Shown here: piece after piece, positions 1 through 7,334 of the stretch
Layout: each line of letters starts with the position of its first letter
How positions within the stretch are numbered: position 1 is the first letter of the stretch
Source of the DNA: Melioribacteraceae bacterium
Lineage (GTDB): Bacteria; Bacteroidota; Ignavibacteria; Ignavibacteriales; Melioribacteraceae
Assembly (NCBI GenBank): GCA_027013735.1
Contig: JALWGH010000169.1
Span: forward strand, 1-35,840
Direction: 5' to 3'
Length of the DNA: 35,840 nt
Translations under genes and position numbers: made by a program
The notes under the pieces: model-generated
Database searches by the model: none
The model's input: only the letters and a program-made list of their open reading frames with translations
Told to the model about the DNA's origin: nothing

Positions 1-1423
1 AAAGCGCATCGTACGGCGTAAAGCGCGGTCGGTCTATTCCGTAATAGTAAAACAAAACAAAAGCTGCAAGCACAATTGCGGGAGTCTTAAATTCCTTCCA
101 CTTCCCTTCGTAAATTAATTCGTAACTTTTAACAATTGCGTAACCGGCGTAAATCATCAATAACGGTGTTATTGCCAAACGGAATCTTCCGTTAACGAAG
201 AATAAAATATTCCCAATCACAAAACCGGTGAGAAGTAAAATAAATGGAGTGTTATTATCCTTAAATCTGTAACTGAAAATCAGCCCGGCAATTGCAAAAA
301 GCGAAACAAAGAAAAAGCCGAACAACGGAAGTTGAAGAATAGTTGAGTAATGCTCCGCAAAATAATCGGGATTCATTATTGACGTCTGTGGGTCTTCGTC
401 CTTGCCAAAAAAGAGTATTAACTTTTTAAATTCAAGTTTGGCGTACTTCCACGGATGTTGTTCAATGAAATCAAATCCCCTGCCGTACCAATAGGAAGAA
501 GCCTCGGAAGACTTTAATCTTTTGTGAAGAATACGCGAGGCATATTTGCGCCCTGCCATGTCCTCGTAAAAGTCGAACTCGCGGGGAGTAACAAAAACGC
601 CAACCGAGCGCGGATTGTTGCCAATGTAAAAGTTAATTCCTCCGTTTGCAGTCAGGAGAACAAAATCGTGCCCGTAAAGGACATTGTGAATTGTAAGCGG
701 CAGTATCATCAAAACCACACCGCCTGTAAAGACCGCAACTTTGTTTAACAAAGCTTTCCGCTCAACCTGCTTGGCTTTGAAAGCTTTCCACAAAAGCCAG
801 AGGAAAAACAATCCGGCAAATACCAATGTGTTTCCCCTAAAGATGCCTGCAATGCCCGTTAATATTCCAACAATTAAATAATCTTTTAACGTGAATTTGG
901 AAATGTCCTGAGAAAGTTTGTAAATGAGAACGGACATAAAAAACATTTGGAACGTCTCGGAGAGGATTGCGCCCGAGTAAAAAATAAAATTTCCGTAAAA
1001 AGCGGCAATAATTGCCGCAACGTAGCCGGCGCTTTTCGAGTGGAAATTCCTTCCTGCCAAATAAATGAAAACAATTGCGGCGGTGCTAAAGAGCGTTTGA
1101 ATAAATTGAACGACAAAAAGCGATTTCCCGAAAATCAAATAAATTACGGCTAAGATGTAAGGATAAACCGGAGCCATGAAAAAAGGTGCATCCGAATGCC
1201 AAACGCCCGTTGTGACCATACGGACAGCCCAATCGTTGTAAATCTTGGAGTCGTCCGTTAGGTAGGTCATAAAAAACGTGCCTTGAATTTCCACGATGTA
1301 AATCAAACGCAACAGTGAAGCAACAGCCAAAATAGCGCCTAAAACAACCGTTTCTTTCGGGTCAAAATATTTTTCTATTAAAGAAGTCTTGTTTTCCTTC
1401 TTTTCGCTTTTTACTTTTTTCAT
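1..1423 (-). CDS. GT39-like membrane glycosyltransferase (C-terminus cut off by window edge)
   Basis: An open frame of 474 codons starts at ATG 1423 and continues past base 1 without a stop. The protein is very hydrophobic with many predicted membrane helices. After the first helix comes an acidic loop, TDDSKIYNDWAVRM, then a PVYPY segment and helices with an AGRNF turn. This is the arrangement of GT-C enzymes of the PMT/ArnT (GT39) type, where acidic residues of the first external loop are catalytic. Near the visible end, NGRFRLAITPLLMIYAG is also typical of this family. Such enzymes move a sugar from a polyprenyl-phosphate carrier to a protein or lipid at the outer face of the inner membrane; donor and acceptor here are unknown. 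It lies 31 bases after the GWxTD gene and is probably co-transcribed with it. The family call is by eye. Confidence 0.75.
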   Translation of the reverse strand, partial: MKKVKSEKKENKTSLIEKYFDPKETVVLGAILAVASLLRLIYIVEIQGTFFMTYLTDDSKIYNDWAVRMVTTGVWHSDAPFFMAPVYPYILAVIYLIFGKSLFVVQFIQTLFSTAAIVFIYLAGRNFHSKSAGYVAAIIAAFYGNFIFYSGAILSETFQMFFMSVLIYKLSQDISKFTLKDYLIVGILTGIAGIFRGNTLVFAGLFFLWLLWKAFKAKQVERKALLNKVAVFTGGVVLMILPLTIHNVLYGHDFVLLTANGGINFYIGNNPRSVGVFVTPREFDFYEDMAGRKYASRILHKRLKSSEASSYWYGRGFDFIEQHPWKYAKLEFKKLILFFGKDEDPQTSIMNPDYFAEHYSTILQLPLFGFFFVSLFAIAGLIFSYRFKDNNTPFILLLTGFVIGNILFFVNGRFRLAITPLLMIYAGYAIVKSYELIYEGKWKEFKTPAIVLAAFVLFYYYGIDRPRFTPYDAL

Positions 1424-1454
1424 CTACAATGTTTTCAGAAATTGTGCGAATTAA

Positions 1455-2819
1455 CTAATTCATAATTCTCGAGCGCCAGTTGTAATCGGAAAGTTCTCCG
1501 CGCTTTGTGGAGTGAATAAGGCGATAATCGTTGAAGCCTGTAAAATCGGCAAAGACAAAAATCACTCCGCCTTCAATATTTTCGTAATGCCAAATCTCGT
1601 AAGGTTTGGAATCTTTTTCGTTCGGGAAGCGTTCAATTTCGGATGGTTGCCCGTAAACAATGTAAACCCTTCCACGGTCGGTTTTCCAACCTTTCTTTTG
1701 CAACATATTTCCGAAGGAAGCATTGGCAAATTTCACTCGCTTGAAGTATTCAATCTCGGCTTCATTTTCAGGCGTTGAGGGATTTGGATCCCGTTTTTTC
1801 CAAAAGCGGTAAAGAAATTTCTTTTTACCCTCAACGTTTGTTAATTTTTTCCAAGCTGAGATTTCCGGCTCCGTTGCAATGTAAGAAGATTGAGCAAACA
1901 TCTCGTCCACTTCATCGGGACTGAATGCCGCAATCTGCGTAGCCAACATATCGGGAGCTTCGGCAATTGGACGGAGTGTGTCTTTGACCCCGGGATTGTA
2001 AATGTAAAACTTTTTGGAGGATTTAATACTTAAATTTTTTACCGTATCGCTCACGGCAACAACAAGCGTGTAAATTCCACTGCCAAACTTTTTAATATTA
2101 ATGGCGCCAATGTCCACAATAGCATTGTTTTTTCGTCCGTAGTAACGGGACTTTAAATATCTTAATCTGTTGGAAGAATCAAAGATGTAATGACTTACTT
2201 TTAACGTGGGACTTTTAACGTCAACATTTACGTTGTAAAGCTCGTTGTAAAAATAAAGGACAGGAAGATTCACTCCGTAAACCATACTCGGATTCGGTAC
2301 GACTTCGAGCGTGTTTTTGTAAAAATAGGAATTCGGGTCAACATCGTAATTTTTTATTTCGCTTGCAAGCTGAATATCGCTGAGTGAGAATCTGTCCGGC
2401 GAAGGAACTCTGATTTTAAAATCGAAATTTGCGCTGTCAGTGTTTGCCTTATTGAAAAAATCTTTCGCAACCAAAACACAACGGTATTTTCCGGGGTTTA
2501 GATTAAACCGCAGAAGTCCCGTTAAGTTTTGTTTGGAGTTTTTTTCGTTAAAAGGAGAATTAAAATTGTACTCCTTTTGAAAAACAAGCGAGTCGTTTTC
2601 AGACTTTTGAATCCGCACACCGAGAATGCCCGCAACGTATTTCTGTTTGTTTTTAACAACGGGCTTCATCGTATTTTGGTAAAAGGCGTAGTAGATTTCA
2701 ACTTGCCCGTACTGTTTGTTTACAGGAAAAACAGCGTAGTCAAAATCCACTTTAAACTTTTCCTGCGCCGTTACTAATATTGAAAATAAGAAAAGAAATA
2801 ATAATGTTCTTTTAATCAT
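1455..2819 (-). CDS. GWxTD domain-containing exported protein
   Basis: A 454-residue protein with a signal peptide (MIKRTLLFLFLFSILVTAQ, cleavage probably after Ala18 or Gln19). The C-terminal third carries the family hallmarks: RFWKKRDPNPSTPENE at about 338-353 and the name-giving GWKTD at 377-381, followed by RGRVYIVYGQPSEIERFP and an EIWHYE segment. The N-terminal two thirds are beta-rich and unremarkable. GWxTD proteins occur mainly in Ignavibacteria, Calditrichota and related lineages and have no assigned function that I know of. An AAGGAAG Shine-Dalgarno lies just before ATG 2819. It is upstream of the membrane glycosyltransferase in what looks like a two-gene unit. Family membership is firm; function is unknown. 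Confidence 0.9.
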   Translation of the reverse strand: MIKRTLLFLFLFSILVTAQEKFKVDFDYAVFPVNKQYGQVEIYYAFYQNTMKPVVKNKQKYVAGILGVRIQKSENDSLVFQKEYNFNSPFNEKNSKQNLTGLLRFNLNPGKYRCVLVAKDFFNKANTDSANFDFKIRVPSPDRFSLSDIQLASEIKNYDVDPNSYFYKNTLEVVPNPSMVYGVNLPVLYFYNELYNVNVDVKSPTLKVSHYIFDSSNRLRYLKSRYYGRKNNAIVDIGAINIKKFGSGIYTLVVAVSDTVKNLSIKSSKKFYIYNPGVKDTLRPIAEAPDMLATQIAAFSPDEVDEMFAQSSYIATEPEISAWKKLTNVEGKKKFLYRFWKKRDPNPSTPENEAEIEYFKRVKFANASFGNMLQKKGWKTDRGRVYIVYGQPSEIERFPNEKDSKPYEIWHYENIEGGVIFVFADFTGFNDYRLIHSTKRGELSDYNWRSRIMN

Positions 2820-2920
2820 TTTTCTTCCTTCAGGGTATTGCTAATTTTAATTTGCGAACAGCGATATTTAATCTACAGATGTTTTACAAAGTTCAAAAAA
2901 ATAAGTTCGTAAAAAATAAA

Positions 2921-2950
2921 AAAAAAGGCTGAGAAATCTCAGCCTTTTTT
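2921..2950 (-). terminator. Rho-independent terminator after the PorV/PorQ-family gene
   Basis: A stem AAGGCTGAG / CTCAGCCTT with a 4-base loop is flanked by an A-run on one side and a T-run on the other, so it can terminate in either direction. It lies 18 bases after the stop of the minus-strand gene ending at 2968 and closes the four-gene envelope operon. Confidence 0.9.
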
Positions 2951-2967
2951 CTCTATCTGAAAAACGG

Positions 2968-4005
2968 TTAGAAACCTAATTTCAGAGTAATCATGTGGTT
3001 GGAGTTGAAATATCTTACCGTACGGTAAGCGTAATCAACCGCAATATCAAGAGAACCTGTCATTTTAACGCCAACGCCAAACGAAGGTCCAAACAGGAAT
3101 TCGTCTTCATTTCCAACAGCTTCTTTTACATAAGTATAACCGCCGCGAACAAAGAACATATTCTTAAAGCTTAGTTCGCCGGCAAATCTGTACTCATCAT
3201 CGGAGAAGTTGTTGTTCTGGAACATTGTAGAAACAACGCCTTTGAACTGGTCTGAGAAATGAGCTTCGTAAGCAAGTCCCATCTCCAACTGCGACGGAAG
3301 TTCGAAGGCTGCCGCGTCTATCTTGTAATATTGAGGACCTCTTTTAGCGTCATTTTCAACTGCGGTTCTCAGCAAATCCGGTCCGTCCCAATCAATTTGG
3401 GGACCCAGATTTTTAACTGCCACACCTAATTTTAATCCTTCCACGCCGGCAACGCCATTGTATTGGACACCTGCGTCGAAAGCAAAACCGGTGGCGCTTG
3501 TACTTACTATTGTTTCGGAAATAAGGTTCACATTCACACCAACACGGATTCTATCGGTAAGCGCATTCGAATAAGTAACTCCGACAGTAACAAATGTAGG
3601 TGAGAATGTTGCTCCTGTACCGTAAGGATTTTCCTCGTTCGTGACGGGAATGTCACCGAAGTCCAATGACCTTACACTGAATCCCAAAGAGCCGAAGCCT
3701 TCGAAATTCATTCCTACTGCGGCATAGGTAAAACCGATATCGGCAATGTAATTCATGTAAGAAAACATTGCCTCGGCGGAATTGTTCGAAACGCCCAATC
3801 CGGCAGGATTGTAATAAATAGCGTCAATTCCTTCGATGCCGGCAACATACGCACCGCTCAAAGCCATTCCACGTGCGCTAACGGGAATCATTAATTCCTG
3901 AGCGGCTGCAGTACCGTTTCTTTTACCGCCGCCTGCGTAAGTATCAACGAACAAGGTCGATATAGCAAGTAGAATTACTAACCCTTGTATTAATCTTTTT
4001 GACAT
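2968..4005 (-). CDS. PorV/PorQ-family outer membrane beta-barrel protein
   Basis: A 345-residue protein with a signal peptide ending around TYAGG. The mature N-terminus has the conserved block PVSARGMALSGAYVA followed by IYYNPAGLG, the signature of the PorV/PorQ (UPF0164) family of FadL-like 14-stranded barrels. The rest is alternating beta strands ending in YFNSNHMITLKLGF, with the terminal aromatic expected of outer membrane barrels. In T9SS organisms PorV shuttles cargo from the translocon to the attachment complex. Whether this copy is that shuttle or a substrate-specific paralogue cannot be told from sequence alone. AAAGGAG precedes ATG 4005. It is the last gene of the apparent operon with the TonB receptor and the 1070-residue T9SS-tailed protein, 72 bases after the latter. 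Confidence 0.88.
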   Translation of the reverse strand: MSKRLIQGLVILLAISTLFVDTYAGGGKRNGTAAAQELMIPVSARGMALSGAYVAGIEGIDAIYYNPAGLGVSNNSAEAMFSYMNYIADIGFTYAAVGMNFEGFGSLGFSVRSLDFGDIPVTNEENPYGTGATFSPTFVTVGVTYSNALTDRIRVGVNVNLISETIVSTSATGFAFDAGVQYNGVAGVEGLKLGVAVKNLGPQIDWDGPDLLRTAVENDAKRGPQYYKIDAAAFELPSQLEMGLAYEAHFSDQFKGVVSTMFQNNNFSDDEYRFAGELSFKNMFFVRGGYTYVKEAVGNEDEFLFGPSFGVGVKMTGSLDIAVDYAYRTVRYFNSNHMITLKLGF

Positions 4006-4077
4006 CGTTAAACTCCTTTTATTTGTACAATTAGAGCAATGGGAAGGGAATAAATCCCTCCCTCACTCACACTAACA

Positions 4078-7000
4078 TTATAATCTATCGATATACTGTT
4101 GTTCTTGAATAATGGCAATCTTAAGAACTTTTGTGCCGATTCCGGGCATATCGATGTAAGCCAAGTAAATACCGCTTGCGACCGGCAGATTGTCTCTGTT
4201 CATTAAGTTCCAGTCAACATATTGCGATTGGCTATTCTTTTCGTATTTCCAAATAAACACACCTGACAATGAATAAATACGAATTGTAGCTTTAACCGGC
4301 AAACCGGTGAAGCGAACAAATCTGCGGTATTTATCCAATTCAAGTCTGTTTGCTCCGAAATATGGGTTCGGAAATACACTTATGCCCTTATCGACTTTTT
4401 CTTTTGCTGCCGCAACATCGTGATTGTTGGGAGCTTTAAGAACAACTTCGTATGCATCGCCTTCACCGATAGGTTTCCATGTCGTGATACGAACCACTGT
4501 TCCTTGCTCGGGGACATCGCCGCTAAACGACAAAGCACCGAACTTGTGATCCTGATATCTGGAAATACCCGATTTAGGCGGTAACGTAGAATCCGGATTA
4601 AATGCTTTTGTTTCGTAAGCGTAAATTTGTTCCCAATCGCCATCAGGCAATTGCGTCCATTTGTGATCCGGAATAGCCTGAGTTGTATCCGTTCTGTTAT
4701 AGTCAAGAATTTTAACTACCAATCTAACGTCATCCGTATCGCTATTAACATCTTTACCTACATCATAGATTCTAAACGGTACGGTTCCAATACCAAGGGT
4801 ATCATTCTTAGTTGCGGGTGCAAATGAGAATGCATAACCGGTAACATAATATTGTGAAGTACCGTCAAATCTTATTTCGTAATCGTCATAACCAAGGCCT
4901 TCCAACGTTTTGGATTTTTGCCAATTTAATCTGTGTTCTTGATTATTAGCCTTAATCATCCATTTCTTCGTGGAATTCAAATGATACCAGACGTTAACCG
5001 GTTCCGAAAGTTCTTTGCCACCGGGTCCTTTAACTTCAAGAACGTTCTTAACCAGATATTTCGTCGGGATAAATTTCATTGAATCGGCCAAAAGGTCCTG
5101 TACAAACAATTGGAATCCATCGTAAATAGGCCTACTTGATGTGTCGGCTGCCGGGATGTACCATTTGCCGTAAGCATCTTGCTCAAATGCGTAGAAATCC
5201 GTTTGCTTTTTAATTAACGTATCGCCTTTTGTGAGGTCGATTAAGTTGTAATACAATGTATCGCCAACCGCAGTTTTGTGAATTTCTACTCTGTATTTAT
5301 CACCGGTTATGGCTCTCGGGTCAATAATCTTAAAGATTACTTTTGCATCGCCATAACCGCTTACGTGTTCAGGCATTACATGGTCACCTGAGTTGTAAGC
5401 AAGGGTGTAGTCAATTCTCGGTTTACCCGGGATTACCTCTTTAACAACAGGGGTACATTCGAGATAGCTCGGGTCACTATGAGGTGAATATCCGTAAGCT
5501 GTGATACCAAAGTAATACGGGTTACCATTTTGTAGCGGTTGATTTGTGTAGGCATCATTAGTAACTATCTTGAATCTCTTGATTCCTTGATTCGGTCCAA
5601 CAATGACAGGTACACGAACCTTTTCACCATTAATCGTTTGGTAACCATAAATTGTGGTAATAGAGTCCACTAAGTCCCAAACCCCTATTAATACAGGGTC
5701 GGAACCAGCTTGGTCTTTGAATTGCCACAAACGATATCCTTCAAATGTGTAGGTTGTATCGTCATACCCTTGCCCATAAGTTAACGGGTCGCCGGCATCG
5801 TAACTTTCAGCATTTGCTTCCCACCAGAGAGTAACACTCTGATCACTCGGCGAAGCGTGTAACTTAGGAGCCGGAGGTGTATCCGTTAATTGGAAGTTCA
5901 AATTGTAAGCCGTTTGAGCTGCGGCATCCTTTCTCTTCAACTCGGTAACACTATTAAGAGAAGTGTTTCCGATTCCAATTAGGAAACCAACCACAACTTC
6001 CTGAGTATCGCCAGGAACCATAGTAAATTTACCGGAAGACATTAAGTGTCTTCTGTCACCCGGTTTTGGTCCACCTGGCCAACCGTCGCCTTCGTACCAA
6101 CCGGTTCCCGCAACAGGATCTCCGGCAAGAACAAATTTAGTAGGTTGTCCCGTATTCGGGTCAACAAAGTCACTACCATCCCAAACTTTTCCTTCGAGAT
6201 AGTAATACATCTGAATAGAACCCTCGGCAGTTCCAAGGTCAGGATCGGAATAGATTGGACTACCATTAATGTAGAAAGCAAATGCTGTCATCGGCAGGTT
6301 ACTCCAGCCTTTTCTCCATTTGCCTTTGAACTTAGCACTATCAGGCAATCCTAACTTAACTGCCAAAGGATCGGTCGAAGGAACAATAGGCCCTTGGAAA
6401 AAGTCGTAACCGTCAGCAGGGCAAGGAGAACCGTATTTCGAATCGGTCTCTTCGCCATTGTAGGTATAACCTAAACTGAGAACAGTATCGCAACCGGTAT
6501 AGTCGTCATTTGCATCTCCAAGGTCAGTATCCGACCAATACCCTAAGATCATATCTCTTACGGTAGTGTTACCTTTATTAATAATCAAATATTTTTTGAA
6601 GATCATATCTCCAAGATCGCCTGTACGGTTAAATCCGAAAACAGTAGCTTGAATTTCAAGCCCCATTGGAAGCGTACCGTACAAGAAGGTTGTTCTGGAC
6701 GGATCCATGTCGTTAGCAACATACCAGAGAACCTCGTCCCCAACATAATCAGGATGATCAATATCAGGATTGTAGGTGCCGTCTCCGTCAACGTCAATCC
6801 ACGGAGCGCCGTCCTCAACCGGCCATTCTTTTACGTCTTTTTCCAAAGCCGTTTTTTCAGGTCCGGGAGGCAATGTTTTCCAATCTTTCCTGATTTTGTA
6901 GATCCTGTATTTATCGAGACTGGGATCGTCGGGCGTACCGTCCGGCAATATTTTACCGGCTTGCAAGCCGTGGCGGTAAGTACTGCCACCTACTCTGGTT

Positions 7001-7290
7001 TCACGACCTACCTTACCACCCCAAATCAAACCGTCTTCGAATACTGCGGTGATAGTAGCATTTTTTCCGCCGGGCCAATAAAGACCGGCACCGCTCGTCC
7101 GAGGGTCAAACGAACAATCACCGTTATTCGACATCCACATAAAGATTTGGTTGATATCGATATACTTATAGTCGTCATTCTTGTACACCTTGTTAAGGGT
7201 TTCCACATCATCTTTGTTCTTGTAGAAGCCCATCAAGGCGAAGCCGAAAACGACCGCCGTGAAAATTATTAGTGATATTTTTTTATACAT
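4078..7290 (-). CDS. Large exported protein with a T9SS-type sorting tail
   Basis: A 1070-residue protein with an N-terminal hydrophobic segment (residues 5-22) that works as signal peptide or anchor. A calcium-loop-like DVDGDGTYNPD lies at about 166-176. A fibronectin-III-like stretch follows at about 470-620 (PPAPKLHASPSDQSVTLWW to YYFGITAYGYSPHSDPSY). The C-terminal ~95 residues resemble a type A sorting domain (VFPNPYFGANRLE, then IRIYSLSGVFIWKYE, then VASGIYLAYIDMPG). This implies secretion by T9SS and cell-surface display. The tail differs from the canonical one: FPNPYFG replaces YPNPFNP, and about ten residues (QEQQYIDRL) follow the usual end. GGAG lies 7 bases before ATG 7290. It sits between the TonB receptor and the PorV-like gene in one operon. 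I recognise no enzymatic domain. Confidence 0.85.
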   Translation of the reverse strand: MYKKISLIIFTAVVFGFALMGFYKNKDDVETLNKVYKNDDYKYIDINQIFMWMSNNGDCSFDPRTSGAGLYWPGGKNATITAVFEDGLIWGGKVGRETRVGGSTYRHGLQAGKILPDGTPDDPSLDKYRIYKIRKDWKTLPPGPEKTALEKDVKEWPVEDGAPWIDVDGDGTYNPDIDHPDYVGDEVLWYVANDMDPSRTTFLYGTLPMGLEIQATVFGFNRTGDLGDMIFKKYLIINKGNTTVRDMILGYWSDTDLGDANDDYTGCDTVLSLGYTYNGEETDSKYGSPCPADGYDFFQGPIVPSTDPLAVKLGLPDSAKFKGKWRKGWSNLPMTAFAFYINGSPIYSDPDLGTAEGSIQMYYYLEGKVWDGSDFVDPNTGQPTKFVLAGDPVAGTGWYEGDGWPGGPKPGDRRHLMSSGKFTMVPGDTQEVVVGFLIGIGNTSLNSVTELKRKDAAAQTAYNLNFQLTDTPPAPKLHASPSDQSVTLWWEANAESYDAGDPLTYGQGYDDTTYTFEGYRLWQFKDQAGSDPVLIGVWDLVDSITTIYGYQTINGEKVRVPVIVGPNQGIKRFKIVTNDAYTNQPLQNGNPYYFGITAYGYSPHSDPSYLECTPVVKEVIPGKPRIDYTLAYNSGDHVMPEHVSGYGDAKVIFKIIDPRAITGDKYRVEIHKTAVGDTLYYNLIDLTKGDTLIKKQTDFYAFEQDAYGKWYIPAADTSSRPIYDGFQLFVQDLLADSMKFIPTKYLVKNVLEVKGPGGKELSEPVNVWYHLNSTKKWMIKANNQEHRLNWQKSKTLEGLGYDDYEIRFDGTSQYYVTGYAFSFAPATKNDTLGIGTVPFRIYDVGKDVNSDTDDVRLVVKILDYNRTDTTQAIPDHKWTQLPDGDWEQIYAYETKAFNPDSTLPPKSGISRYQDHKFGALSFSGDVPEQGTVVRITTWKPIGEGDAYEVVLKAPNNHDVAAAKEKVDKGISVFPNPYFGANRLELDKYRRFVRFTGLPVKATIRIYSLSGVFIWKYEKNSQSQYVDWNLMNRDNLPVASGIYLAYIDMPGIGTKVLKIAIIQEQQYIDRL

Positions 7291-7334
7291 TTTTCTTCTC
7301 CATATAAATTCTTTTTACAACATACGATGCAAAA

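Noticed and set aside
6649-7272. A 207-codon plus-strand open frame opposite the 1070-residue protein gene
   Set aside because: It is antisense to a gene with clear domains, has no ribosome-binding site and a composition typical of a reverse-strand shadow.
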